Program-made: the position numbers and the translations under genes
Shown here: piece by piece, positions 48,400-57,578 of the stretch
Numbering within the stretch: position 1 is the stretch's first letter
Layout of the letters: the number at the start of each line of letters is the position of its first letter
Notes under the pieces: model-generated
The model's input: the letters and a program-made list of their open reading frames with translations, nothing else
Told to the model about the DNA's origin: nothing
Database searches by the model: none
Assembly (NCBI RefSeq): GCF_026626745.1
Contig: NZ_JAPNJW010000002.1
Coordinates: forward strand, 372,001-436,000
Reading direction: 5' to 3'
DNA from: Nannocystis sp. RBIL2
GTDB lineage: Bacteria > Myxococcota_A > Polyangia > Nannocystales > Nannocystaceae
Length of the DNA: 64,000 nucleotides

Positions 48400-48990
48400 A
48401 TGAGCATGCGGTTCCGTCACCCTCGCTCCGCCCCGAAGCTCCTCGGCCTGGCCCTCGCGCTCGCAGGGGCGTCGGCGTTGTCCTACAGCGTGGCGGCGGC
48501 GCAGAAGCAGAAAGAGCCGGGCAAGAAGGACGCCCCCGCGTCGCCGCCCGGGCCGGTGCCGGCAACGCCGCCGCCCGCGACGACGCTGCCGCCCAAGGTG
48601 GTGGCCAACGATCTCCGCGACCTGCTGGTGACCTTCAAGGACGCGGGCGCGCTGAAGCTGCGCTCGAGCTTCAACAGCTCGCAGCTCGGGACGAAGTTCG
48701 CTTCGGACGTGCTCGAGATCGAGGGATCGAGCGGGGTGACCGTCAGCGAGCGCGGCAAGTGGAGCTTCTCGCCGCCGACGTTCAAGGTGTCGATCGCCAT
48801 GAACGCGGAGGCCCGCGCGGCGCTGGACCTGTGCCTGAGGCTGGTGACGGCGCCGGCCAACGGCCGCGCGCTGACGCTCGAGTTCATGCGCCTGAACTCG
48901 CCGGCGGTCGACGCTTACTCGCTGTCGTCGACGGTGCTCGACGTGATCCGGCCGCTCGAGATGGGCTTCATCAACTGTTCGCTCGAGTGA
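48400..48990 (+). CDS. Exported hypothetical protein
   Basis: 196 residues from the ATG at 48400 (a second ATG at 48406). The N-terminus has a signal peptide (LLGLALALAGASALSYSVAAAQ), followed by a Pro-rich linker (PPGPVPATPPPATTLPP) and a beta-rich domain (VSERGKWSFSPPTFKVSIAM). No family recognised. Convergent with the next gene, 40 nt away, and no decamer array in between. Confidence 0.72.
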   Translation: MSMRFRHPRSAPKLLGLALALAGASALSYSVAAAQKQKEPGKKDAPASPPGPVPATPPPATTLPPKVVANDLRDLLVTFKDAGALKLRSSFNSSQLGTKFASDVLEIEGSSGVTVSERGKWSFSPPTFKVSIAMNAEARAALDLCLRLVTAPANGRALTLEFMRLNSPAVDAYSLSSTVLDVIRPLEMGFINCSLE

Positions 48991-49029
48991 GGGCGACCGC
49001 GGCGCCCCGCCGCCCGCGCGGCCAGCGGC

Positions 49030-49380
49030 TCACCGCACCTCCGCGCACTCCCACGCGTCGTCGGCGATCTCCCAGATCCGCTCGCCGCACGCCTCGCCGG
49101 AGGCGAGGAGATCGCGCGCGTGGCCGGAGGCGAGACGGACCACCAGGCTCATCGGGCGCGCGGGCGTGTCCGCGGTGTCGCCCTCGCAGCGCACGTTCCA
49201 GCGCAGCTCGCAGCGGACCGTGACTTCACATTGATTGTGGACCCGCAGCGACATCCCGCGCGGGCTGGCTTCGGGCGCGACCTGGACGCACTCGGACACC
49301 GACTGCGCAGCGTGACTGGTAGACAAGGACGCGCCGTACGCGAACGACGCGCACGACACCGAGAGCAAGATCCGGCGCAT
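49030..49380 (-). CDS. Small secreted protein
   Basis: 116 residues from the ATG at 49380, preceded by AAGGGG. A signal peptide (LLSVSCASFAYGASLSTSHA) leads into a domain with six Cys (ECVQVAP, NQCEVTVRCELRWNVRC, GEACGERIW, AWECAEVR). It looks disulfide-rich and secreted. No family recognised; the Cys pattern may define a small effector or inhibitor. Confidence 0.75.
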   Translation of the reverse strand: MRRILLSVSCASFAYGASLSTSHAAQSVSECVQVAPEASPRGMSLRVHNQCEVTVRCELRWNVRCEGDTADTPARPMSLVVRLASGHARDLLASGEACGERIWEIADDAWECAEVR

Positions 49381-50540
49381 GACAACCCCTTTGGCGCGGC
49401 GATCGAGGGACCGTCGCAGGCCGGCTATCGACAGCGGCTCGGGCAGGAGGTTCCCGGCCCGATCGAAACGACGGGGCGCGACGTCACGCCCCGTCTTCAT
49501 TCGCGATGCGGGGCAGTCCGTGTCTTGTCTTTTAAACATGTCCTGAACGACATGTTCTTCCAGACATCGTTGAAAATTGCCTGAAGAGTAGATGTTCGAA
49601 GGACGGCGGGTCGTCGCTGGCACGTCGGCGCGGCGGACCGGTAGCCAGCACTACGGGCGCGAGACAGGTGCTCGGGGGAGTGACAGCCGCAGCCGACGTC
49701 GGGCTCGGTCTCGCCAGGCGCGTCGGTCCGGGCGGCTCCCCGCACGAGGAAAGCGGCTGCAGGGCGCAGGCACGCGGACCTTCGAGGGCGCGCATGTCGA
49801 CGGGTGCGAGGGAGACGTCGACAGTCGACGCAGTGTCGGCACGTCTACGTACATGCTTGCGCCCCGTGAGTCTTGGCCCTCACGCCGTGACAGCGAAGCC
49901 TGCTCGAGTGGCACTTCGCGTGCGTCGCGCGGGGAATGATGGCACCAGGAGACTTGGAATATTCGCAGGTGTCCCAGAATCGCACTCGTACCCGGCGCAG
50001 CACGGACAGATGTCCGGTGAAACTAGTTTCGCCTCGACGACCTCCAAGGCAGCCCTGCGAGCCGCTGCGGGCGTCCGAGGCACGGAGGGCAGGAGAGGGC
50101 GACCGGGAGAGCCAGGCCGCGGCTGGAGCTCCTGGAAGATTTTGAAGCGGCTCGCGAGACCGTCGGGGCGGTGTTCCGCGAGGACTTCGTGTGCTCGTCG
50201 GGTCGCACGCGGCGATGTCGGAGGTGTACCTGCAACCATCCAGACTTTGCGTGGAGCCAACCCGGCGCAGCGGGGACGAAACCGCGTTCGCGCCCGGAAC
50301 TGGCGGGTGCTTTGAATCAGTCGGCGAGGCGTGGCGGCATCAACGCGCCTGCGTGAGCCGAGCAAGCTCGGGCACACGTGGCCGCCCAATTATTCCTCGT
50401 ACGCGGGGAATGGCGTGTCCGATCGAAGTCGGCTGGCCGATGCAGTTCGACGCGCTATGACTGTCATGCGACGCGGCGTGCATGATAGCAACGCTCCCGC
50501 GCCGCGTGTGGATGACCCCCCAACCCCAGGCGGCACCACC
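49381..50540. other. Long gene-poor stretch with three-unit repeat
   Basis: About 1.2 kb without a trustworthy gene. A decamer run has cores at 49537 (catg), 49551 (catg) and 49565 (catc), 49534-49571, upstream of the small secreted protein. The rest shows short protein-like phrases in different frames (for example around 50150-50215) but no continuous gene, consistent with decay. Confidence 0.45.
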
Positions 50541-50870
50541 ATGCAATCCATCGGCGCCCCCGTCAACGTCTACAAAGGCCAAGCAGCGCTCCGGCGCGGC
50601 GTCGTGGCCTCCGAGGACCCGACCGGCATCTCGGTCGTCCTGGCTCCGCAGGCGGAAGAACACCTGCCGATGCTGTCCAGCAACGGCTCGCTCGTCGTAC
50701 CGCGGCGGCCGCAGCCCGAGCTGGTGTTCTTCTCGTGGGACGAAGTCATCGAGGACGACAGGAGCGGCCCAGTACGCAGCATCGTCCTGCGCGACCGCCA
50801 CTACGACGGGTCGCATTCGCTGGCGCCCGCGAACGATGCCACGGGCCGCGGCTGCACCCGTTCGACGTAG
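50541..50870 (+). CDS. Hypothetical protein
   Basis: 109 residues from the ATG at 50541. Composition is balanced (VNVYKGQAALRRGVV, LVVPRRPQPELVFFSWDEVIE), unlike an antisense artefact. No signal peptide, no recognised domain. The frame is open further upstream without obvious coding signal, so the start is uncertain. Convergent with the next gene. Confidence 0.5.
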   Translation: MQSIGAPVNVYKGQAALRRGVVASEDPTGISVVLAPQAEEHLPMLSSNGSLVVPRRPQPELVFFSWDEVIEDDRSGPVRSIVLRDRHYDGSHSLAPANDATGRGCTRST

Positions 50871-50923
50871 CTTCATCCGTCGACGCGCTCGACAAGCCCG
50901 CGCGCTCGCCGGAGCCGAGCGCT

Positions 50924-51394
50924 TCAATCGAGGTACCATTCGCCGTTGGGACACGCGCGGGCGACGTACTGATCGCCGACCTGAAAGCCCCGCGCCAGGG
51001 CGGGATCCGCGAGGCGGATCGCCAGTGTGGCGCGATACAGCCAGCCGCGGTCGTTGGCGCGGGTGAGCGGCTCCAGAGCCCGCACGGCGACATCGGTGAT
51101 GAAGGTGTCGGCCTGGTGGCCGTTTTCGTCTTCGTTGGACTGCCGTTCGGCGGCAGCCTTGAAGTCGCTGTCGCCGTATTCCGTGAGCAGCTGCGCAGCG
51201 AAGGTGCGAGCACGCGAGGCCATGGCCGCCGGGATGGGCCCCACGGTCAACGGTGTGCCCGCATCGACGCCGCGTGGCTTGCCAGTGAGCAGCCAGTCGA
51301 CGGCAGCCATGTCCGGGTGGTACTCGGTGATCTCGAGGACGATGAGGTCGTCGGCGACCTCGGAGATCTTGATTCGCTGGTAGTCGCTGCCCAT
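50924..51394 (-). CDS. Hypothetical acidic protein
   Basis: 156 residues from the ATG at 51394. It begins MGSDYQRIKISEVADDLIVLE, an alpha/beta pattern, and carries ATLAIRLADPALARGFQVGD. Acidic and probably cytoplasmic. It could be a small immunity or regulatory protein, but nothing in the sequence proves it. The frame runs on upstream without a plausible start. Confidence 0.65.
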   Translation of the reverse strand: MGSDYQRIKISEVADDLIVLEITEYHPDMAAVDWLLTGKPRGVDAGTPLTVGPIPAAMASRARTFAAQLLTEYGDSDFKAAAERQSNEDENGHQADTFITDVAVRALEPLTRANDRGWLYRATLAIRLADPALARGFQVGDQYVARACPNGEWYLD

Positions 51395-51644
51395 GGCGTC
51401 CGCCGAGCATAGCCAGCGCTCGTATCGCGTGGAAGGTGCCGCGTCAGGTGCCTCGCGGCTGAAGGCCAAGGACTCGGGGCTCAACCCGAGCCCTTTCACC
51501 CGCGAGGAATCCCCGAATTGCTCGGGCATCTCGCTGCGAGCTCGATCTTCTTTCACTCCCGCTGGATGTCTCGTACACCCCTTGTCGGGCCCTCAGACCC
51601 GCGTAAGCTCGGGGCAGTCGGCGACGGCGGAGACCCGATGGCCC

Positions 51645-52508
51645 ATGGCTGAAGAGCGTTACCGCGTTTCACGAGACATCTCCAGGATTGGGAGCCCGGA
51701 ACGACTTCCGACCCTGGAACGCGCACCGCTCTGGTTCTTCGACTGGATGCTGGCGAGGGTCCTCGCGGGAGAACCCGTCGACATCGGCGAGCAACAGCTC
51801 CGCACCTTCCAGGAGGGCTTTGTCCCTGCCGAGTTCGACTTCTCCAACCTTCGTCGACACGTGTGCGTCGCCGCGATCGCGTTGCTCGCGGGCCTGCCCA
51901 TGGGGGCGAGCCCCGCGGCGGGGCTGGAGTTCGCGCACCGCACCTGGAACGGCGGCCGTCAGGATCTGGAGACCGCCATCGAAGGCTGCGGCGCTGCGGC
52001 TGCCGCGTGCGACGGGCGCGAGCTGGCGTCGTGGTGGGAACGGGCGCAACGCCAGCCATCGCTGGACTGGGTGGAGTCGTTCGAGGAGACGCTCTTCCTG
52101 CTCGATCCGTCCCGGGTCGAGCTCGCGCCACAAGCTCTCGCGGCCGGCGTCGCACGAGTCGCGTCCGGGCCGCTCGCCTACGCATCGAGCATCTCGACGG
52201 CTCCTCTCGTGTGCGCGCTGTGGCACTGCACGAAGGCGCGAGATCCCGTTCGCGAGCTGCTGTCGGGACGCGTGCAGGAGCTCGATGAGGTGGTGTTCGG
52301 GAGCGAAGGCGAGGCGCCGCTGCTCAAGATCGGAAAGCTCGTGCGAAGCGGGCACGGCGTGCTCCTTCGCGTCCGACTCGGCCGCGGAGTCGAACTCTCT
52401 CTCGCCGACGAACAGGGGTTCCGGGCGCGGATCGTCCACTCGTGGGCCCACATTCGCCGGAGCTTCCGCGAGGTCACCACCGGAGCGCTCGTCGAGTTCA
52501 TCCGCTAG
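51645..52508 (+). CDS. Hypothetical protein
   Basis: 287 residues from the ATG at 51645. Repeated aromatic and Leu-rich helices (APLWFFDWMLARVLAGE, VCVAAIALLAGLPMG) and a C-terminal beta-rich part ending VTTGALVEFIR. No signal peptide and no recognised family. Diverges from the acidic hypothetical gene at 50924-51394, 250 nt away; convergent with the sirtuin gene. Confidence 0.65.
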   Translation: MAEERYRVSRDISRIGSPERLPTLERAPLWFFDWMLARVLAGEPVDIGEQQLRTFQEGFVPAEFDFSNLRRHVCVAAIALLAGLPMGASPAAGLEFAHRTWNGGRQDLETAIEGCGAAAAACDGRELASWWERAQRQPSLDWVESFEETLFLLDPSRVELAPQALAAGVARVASGPLAYASSISTAPLVCALWHCTKARDPVRELLSGRVQELDEVVFGSEGEAPLLKIGKLVRSGHGVLLRVRLGRGVELSLADEQGFRARIVHSWAHIRRSFREVTTGALVEFIR

Positions 52509-52603
52509 GATGGGCGTCCGAGAGCGGGCCGCCAGCGATGGTCGCGTTGGCCACGAGAACCGCGGAGCGGCGGCGAGCGACGCGATGAGTCGAGACGCGG
52601 CCG

Positions 52604-53389
52604 TCAGGCCCGCGCGGCCGCGAATCGCTGCCACAGGGCCTGGAGCGCGACGGCGGCGCGGGAGCGCAGACGATGGTCGACGAACCGCGAGACCTCGCTG
52701 TCGCCGGGGTTGATCTCGACGGTCGGGATCCCCTGCTCGTGCGCCTCGATGACCGGCGCGGCGATGTACGGGAAGACGCTGGTGGTGCCGATCGACACCA
52801 CCAGGTCGAAGCCGAGCCGGGTCTCGCGCTCGTACGCCTCGGTCGCGTCGGGCGGCAGGAGCTCGCCGAACAGCACGACCTCGGGGCGCAGGACGTGGCC
52901 GCAGGCCGGGCACATCGGCGGGAGCGACAGGGCGTGGTAGTCGCTGACGCTGTCGCGGCGCGAGCAGCGGGTGCAGACGATGCTTCGCGCGTTGCCATGG
53001 ATCTCGATCACCTGCCGCGAGCCGGCGTCGCGGTGAAAGCCGTCGACGTTCTGCGTGAGCACCCAGGTCCCTGGGATCTCGCGCTCGATCGCGGCGAGGA
53101 TCTCGTGCCCGAGGTTGTGCCGCGCGCCGATGCAGGCGGCCCCGATCTGGGCGATGTACTTCCAGCACACCTCCGGGCGCGACTGCAGCATCCGCCCCGA
53201 CAACGCGACCTCGATCGGGAAGCCCTCGTCGGTGTCCTTGCGCTCGTAGAGGCCGCCGATCCCACGGTACGTCGGCAAACCCGAGTCTGCCGACATGCCG
53301 GCGCCGGTGATGAACAGGATCCTCTTCGCGGTTTGGAGGAGCGCGGCGACGGCGTCGACGGTGGCGGCGGGGAGGTCGTCTTGCGGCAT
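52604..53389 (-). CDS. NAD-dependent protein deacylase, sirtuin
   Basis: 261 residues from the ATG at 53389. Sir2 motifs: GAGMSADSGLPTYRG, TQNVDGFH, catalytic HG in VIEIHGN, zinc Cys pairs CTRCSRR and CPACG, and GTTSVFPY with EINP for NAD binding. It removes acyl groups from Lys using NAD in the cytoplasm. Bacterial CobB-type proteins are of this length. No partner acetyltransferase is adjacent. Confidence 0.94.
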   Translation of the reverse strand: MPQDDLPAATVDAVAALLQTAKRILFITGAGMSADSGLPTYRGIGGLYERKDTDEGFPIEVALSGRMLQSRPEVCWKYIAQIGAACIGARHNLGHEILAAIEREIPGTWVLTQNVDGFHRDAGSRQVIEIHGNARSIVCTRCSRRDSVSDYHALSLPPMCPACGHVLRPEVVLFGELLPPDATEAYERETRLGFDLVVSIGTTSVFPYIAAPVIEAHEQGIPTVEINPGDSEVSRFVDHRLRSRAAVALQALWQRFAAARA

Positions 53390-53508
53390 CGTCGTTCGAG
53401 AGTACGTGAAAGCAGTCGAGCAAGGAATCGGCACGGGTCGCCCCGAGCAGCTGAACTGAAGAGGAGTCAGCGGTCGGCGACCGACGAAAGCGACCGAGCT
53501 GGCTGTGG

Positions 53509-53820
53509 TTACTCGGCGTCGATCCGCCAGATCACGGTCTGTGGCGCGGACTCGGCCGCTCTCGTCATCAGCCACAGAGAGTCGCCCCAGACGACCGCCG
53601 ACAGGCCGAGCTCGAAGTCGATGTAGGCGAGGGCGCTGAAGCGGAGGCCGAGCGGGCGCCGCCACAGCTCGGTGCGCTTCAAGATGTCGGGGACGTCGGG
53701 GTCGGGCGCGAGGTCGGAAGCGACGAGCTCGCAGGGATGCTTGACGACGTCGTTCCAGACCGAGGCGCAGTCGCGCAGGTCTTTGGATCCGACGGACGCG
53801 CTCGGCCGTGGTTCAGCGCG
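53509..53820 (-). pseudogene. Gene remnant lacking a start codon
   Basis: A minus-strand frame of about 104 codons (LRDCASVWNDVVKHPCELVA, later LGLRFSALAYIDFELG and TVIWRIDAE) runs to a TAA at 53509 but has no ATG or GTG; a TGA precedes it at 53821-53823. The composition is clearly protein-like. It looks like the 3' part of a gene that lost its 5' end or was interrupted. Confidence 0.55.
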
Positions 53821-53859
53821 TCAGGCCGGCCGACGCGCGCACGTGCTACCGTGGCGGCC

Positions 53860-54438
53860 GTGCCGATCCTCGCGCTGCTCGTCTGCCTCGCCGCTCCGAT
53901 GGGGCCCGAGGAGGCGGCGCGCGTGCAGTTCCACGAGCAGCGCGTGCGCACCCAGCTCGCGGGCATGGGCCTCGTCACCGGCTGGGCCGTCGTCAACATC
54001 GTCTCCGGCGTCGCCGGCAACTTCACCACGACCGGCGAGGTCAAGTACTTCCACCAGATGAACGCGCTGTGGAACACGGTCAACCTGACCATCGGCGCGA
54101 TCGGCCTGTACAACGCCCGTCGCGACCGCGAGCGTGAGCGCGGCCTGTCGCTCGCTGCGCAGCGCGAGCAGGCCAGAAAGAGCCAGGGCGTCTACTCGAT
54201 CAACGTCGCGCTCGACGTCCTCTACCTGATGGCCGGCGCCACCACGCTCGAGCTCGGGCGCGTCCACGACCGCCCGCGCCTCGTCGGCTACGGCGCCTCG
54301 ATCCTCGTGCAGGGCGGCTTCTTGCTCGCCTTCGACGCCCTGATGATCGCCGCCCACGGCGCCAACCTGCGGCGCGTGCGGGCGTTCGCGGCCCCGACCG
54401 CGACCGGCGCCCTGATCGGCCTGCACGGCGCGTTCTGA
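53860..54438 (+). CDS. Small membrane protein, DUF6992-like
   Basis: 192 residues from a GTG at 53860. A signal or first membrane segment (ILALLVCLAAP) is followed by three or four hydrophobic helices; the motif LVTGWAVVNIVSGVAGN and YFHQMNALWNTVN resembles the uncharacterised DUF6992 family, as I remember it. Function unknown. It overlaps the pseudogene region on its left only by position, not by frame. Confidence 0.72.
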   Translation: MPILALLVCLAAPMGPEEAARVQFHEQRVRTQLAGMGLVTGWAVVNIVSGVAGNFTTTGEVKYFHQMNALWNTVNLTIGAIGLYNARRDRERERGLSLAAQREQARKSQGVYSINVALDVLYLMAGATTLELGRVHDRPRLVGYGASILVQGGFLLAFDALMIAAHGANLRRVRAFAAPTATGALIGLHGAF

Positions 54439-54468
54439 TCGTCCCGAGTCCGGATGCGCGGGCTGTCG

Positions 54469-55383
54469 CTAGCGCTCCATGTGCTCGTCGAGAAACGCAG
54501 CCGCTGTGTCGAGGGCATGCCGGGCGCCTTCCAGCTGTTCCACGTTGAGCTGGAAGACGTGGTGCATGTCGGTCCACTCCTGCAGCGTGACGTCGTGGCC
54601 CGCGGCGCGGGCTCTCTGCGCGTAGCCGACGGCGTCGTCGTACACGATCTCCTCCGAGCCGACCTGGATCAGCAGCGGCGGCAAGTGATCAGGGATGCCA
54701 AGCATCGGCGAGGCGCGAGGATCGTACGCCGAGGTCGAGCCGACGTAGCCCCTCGCCGCGCTGCGCAGCATCGCCTCGTCCAGCAGCCGTTCGCGCGCGG
54801 CGCGGGCGCGCATGCTGGCGCCGCTGAAGGTCAGGTCGGTCCACGGCGAGAACACCACCGCGGCCGTCGCCTTCCTCGTCCTCGCCCGGGTCGCCAGGGT
54901 GAGGCCACCGCCCGCCGAATCACCCACCACGCCCACCTTGCCGAAGCGGTACGCGAGGTGGTCGAGGGCCGCGGCCGCCAGCTCGAGGGCAGCGGGCAGC
55001 GCAGTCTCGGGTGCCAGCGGGTATTCGAGGATGAAGGTGGTTCGCCGGGCCCGCGACGCGATCTGGCTGACGAAGCCGCGGTACGCCGGCGCAGTGCCGA
55101 GGACGTAGGCGCCGCCGTGCAGGTACAGCAGCACCTGGTCGCCCACGGGGTTCTCGGGCGCGCAGATCCATCCGGGCACCAACGGATCGGAGGAAGGATG
55201 CAGCGCCACGTCCGGCGCCGGCGGCGTCATCGCCAGGAAGGCGTCGTAGGCCACGCGCGGCGACGCCTTCGCCGACGGCGAGGACCAGAAGCGGCTGAAC
55301 ATGTCGTGCAGGCCCGGCATGGCGTCACGGTCGTGGCGCGAGAGCGGGACCACCTCGGTGTGGAGCATTGATTCTTCCAGCAT
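54469..55383 (-). CDS. Alpha/beta hydrolase, HSL-type esterase
   Basis: 304 residues. HGGAY oxyanion motif in LLYLHGGAYVLGT, nucleophile GDSAGGG, acid and His in EEIVYDDA and WTDMHHVFQ: the hormone-sensitive-lipase (fold 3) family. It should hydrolyse short acyl esters. It lies 6 nt after the GMC oxidoreductase stop, so the two are probably one transcript. Confidence 0.92.
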   Translation of the reverse strand: MLEESMLHTEVVPLSRHDRDAMPGLHDMFSRFWSSPSAKASPRVAYDAFLAMTPPAPDVALHPSSDPLVPGWICAPENPVGDQVLLYLHGGAYVLGTAPAYRGFVSQIASRARRTTFILEYPLAPETALPAALELAAAALDHLAYRFGKVGVVGDSAGGGLTLATRARTRKATAAVVFSPWTDLTFSGASMRARAARERLLDEAMLRSAARGYVGSTSAYDPRASPMLGIPDHLPPLLIQVGSEEIVYDDAVGYAQRARAAGHDVTLQEWTDMHHVFQLNVEQLEGARHALDTAAAFLDEHMER

Positions 55384-55389
55384 GGGACC

Positions 55390-56886
55390 TCACGGTGCGG
55401 CGAAGACACGCCGGGCGATGTACTCGGCGATCATCATCGTGGTCAGGTTGGTGGGCGCACTGGGGATGCCCGGCATGATCGAGGCGTCGACCACCATCAG
55501 GCCCTCGACGCCATGGACGCGGCCTTCGCTGTCCACGACGCCGTCGTCGCCCATGGGGACGGTCGAGGTCGGATGGGCGTAGGCGTCCAGCTGGCGGACG
55601 ATCACCGGCTCGAGGTCGGCGTCGGCGATGGACGAGCCCGGGGTCATCTCTTCGGCGACGAGGGCCGAGAGCGCCTTCGATCGGCCGATGGCCCGGGCGA
55701 TGCGAACGCCTTCCACCATGCGCCGAGGATCGCGTTCGGTGCTCAGGAAGTTGTACCGGATGCGCGGCGCGGTGCGGGGGTTCCTGTCCACCAGGCGCAC
55801 GTGACCGACGGACTCCGGCTGGGTGACCGACACCGCCAGCACCAGCGCGCCGCCCGTCGGCGATTGCGCCGGGTCGATCAGGTGCGTGGCCGACACGTGC
55901 AAGTCGAGGTCGCCCGGCGTCGCCTCCGACGAGGCCGCCCAGAGGATGGCGCCCGCGGCCGGGAACATGTTGTTCGCGCCAGGCTTCAGCGCGTAGATGT
56001 TGTAGTAGAACAGATGCTCCTGCAGGCGCTCGCCCACCGGCAGGTTCGCAAGCACCGGGATGCCCCGAGCGTCGAGCTGCGCGGCGGGGCCGATGCCGGA
56101 GCGCATCAGGATGGCGGGGCTTCCGAACGCGCCGGCGGACAGGATCACCGTGCCCGCGCGATGCGCATGGCCGTCCACGTCCACCACGCCCACGGCACGG
56201 CCGCCCTCGACGAGGACCCTGTCGATCTCGACGCCGCCCCGGATGGCGAGGTTGGGACGGGCGCGCACGCCGTCGTCGAGGAAGGCGATGCCCGTGTTGA
56301 TCCGGCGGCCCGAGATGACGTTCAGCGGGTAAGGGGAGACGCCCTCCTGGTCCGCGCCGTTGAAGTCCTCCACGTAGGCGAAGCCACGCTCGACGGCGCC
56401 GGCGACGAACGCGGCGAGCGCCGGCGTGAGTTCGTCGCGCCGGCGCTGGCGGACGGGCAGGGGGCCATGGCGGCCGCGGTAGCGGTCGTCGCCGTCGGGC
56501 GTGTTCTCGATCGACTTGAACGCGCCGAGCACGTCGTCGAACGTCCAGCCCGCGAGGCCGCGTGCGGTCCACTTGGCGAAGTCCGCCGGGCGCGCGCGAA
56601 TCGCCACGGCCGCGTTCACGCCGGAGCAGCCGCCCAGCGCCCGGGCGCGCAGCGCAGGGATGATGCGCCCACCCGCGCCGGTCTCCGCCTGGTAGCCCCA
56701 GTCGTGCTCGTTGTCGCCGCCCGCGTGGTCGGCGTTGTAGATCACCGCAGGGAACTGGTTGGGGCGGTAGGCGTTGCCGGCCTCGAGCAGCAGCACCTCG
56801 CGCATCGGTTCGGCGCTGAGGCGGTTCGCCAGGACTGCGCCCGCGGAACCACCGCCGACGATGAGGACGTCACGCGCCGCGTTCAT
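55390..56886 (-). CDS. GMC-family FAD oxidoreductase
   Basis: 498 residues from the ATG at 56886, which overlaps the isochorismatase stop as ATGA. FAD-binding GGGSAGAVLANRLS at the N-terminus, LGGCSGVNAAVAIR (GMC signature 1), ILSAGAFGSPAILMRSGIG (signature 2), and AHPTSTVPMGDDGVVD with the active-site His. It oxidises an alcohol such as choline, a sugar or an aromatic alcohol; the neighbours suggest breakdown of a small ester or alcohol compound. Confidence 0.93.
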   Translation of the reverse strand: MNAARDVLIVGGGSAGAVLANRLSAEPMREVLLLEAGNAYRPNQFPAVIYNADHAGGDNEHDWGYQAETGAGGRIIPALRARALGGCSGVNAAVAIRARPADFAKWTARGLAGWTFDDVLGAFKSIENTPDGDDRYRGRHGPLPVRQRRRDELTPALAAFVAGAVERGFAYVEDFNGADQEGVSPYPLNVISGRRINTGIAFLDDGVRARPNLAIRGGVEIDRVLVEGGRAVGVVDVDGHAHRAGTVILSAGAFGSPAILMRSGIGPAAQLDARGIPVLANLPVGERLQEHLFYYNIYALKPGANNMFPAAGAILWAASSEATPGDLDLHVSATHLIDPAQSPTGGALVLAVSVTQPESVGHVRLVDRNPRTAPRIRYNFLSTERDPRRMVEGVRIARAIGRSKALSALVAEEMTPGSSIADADLEPVIVRQLDAYAHPTSTVPMGDDGVVDSEGRVHGVEGLMVVDASIMPGIPSAPTNLTTMMIAEYIARRVFAAP

Positions 56887-57497
56887 CGCCCGAGCCCTGC
56901 GGCTACCTGGGCCATGAGCGTGGCGAACGGCATGTCCAGCGCGGCATAGACCTCGCCGGCCTTCGGGTCGGCGTTGTCGCCCATGATCTCGACCATCAGC
57001 GTCGCGTAGTCGGAGACCTCGATGCCCAGCGCGGTGAGTCGCGCGAGGCCGGCTTCGTGCTTGTAGCTGCTGAACGTGCCGCAGGCGTCCAGCGCCACCA
57101 CCGGCTGGTAGCCTTCGTCGCGCGCCGAGATGGCCGGCAGCGACGCGCACACCTCGAAGCTCAGGCCGGCGATGATCAGATGATCGCGGCCGGCCGCCTT
57201 CACCTTCTCGACGAAGCGCGGCTCGTCCCACGCGTTGACGGTGGAACGATCGAGGATGTCGGCGTCGCCGAGGGCCGCGCGCAGCTCGGGGATCGTCGGG
57301 CCCCACATGCTGTCGCGGGCGGTCGTCACGGCGATGACGGGCAGGCCGAGGGCCTGCGCGGCCTTCGCCAGGCCCACGACGTTGTGCTTCAGTTCGCCGA
57401 CGCCGATGTCGCGGACGCCGGTGAACAGGCCGACCTGGTGGTCGATCAGCAGCACTGCGGTGTTGTCTCGGGTCATGCGGGTGCGGGTGTTGGCCAT
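56883..57497 (-). CDS. Isochorismatase-family cysteine hydrolase (YcaC-like)
   Basis: 204 residues. Catalytic Asp in LLIDHQVGLF, Lys region and Cys in IIAGLSFEVCASLPA, as in the isochorismatase-like hydrolases of YcaC type. Usual substrates are amides or vinyl ethers of small molecules. It starts a minus-strand run with the GMC oxidoreductase and esterase, 81 nt downstream of the LysR gene. Confidence 0.9.
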   Translation of the reverse strand: MANTRTRMTRDNTAVLLIDHQVGLFTGVRDIGVGELKHNVVGLAKAAQALGLPVIAVTTARDSMWGPTIPELRAALGDADILDRSTVNAWDEPRFVEKVKAAGRDHLIIAGLSFEVCASLPAISARDEGYQPVVALDACGTFSSYKHEAGLARLTALGIEVSDYATLMVEIMGDNADPKAGEVYAALDMPFATLMAQVAAGLGR

Positions 57498-57578
57498 GGC
57501 GCGAGCATTGGCCAGGCCGCGCCGCGGAACGAGCCCCCGCCGCTGGACGCTGCTTACAACCGTTTGGATGATGCCGGC

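Noticed and set aside
49880..50389. Minus-strand frame of 169 codons
   Set aside because: Composition is irregular and no domain or start signal is visible; a short CPCC segment alone is not enough to call a gene.
55297..55306. GAACATGTCG decamer-like site in the esterase gene
   Set aside because: No clear partner at 14 nt on either side; a single match to a loose decamer is expected by chance. The same holds for the site near 55965.
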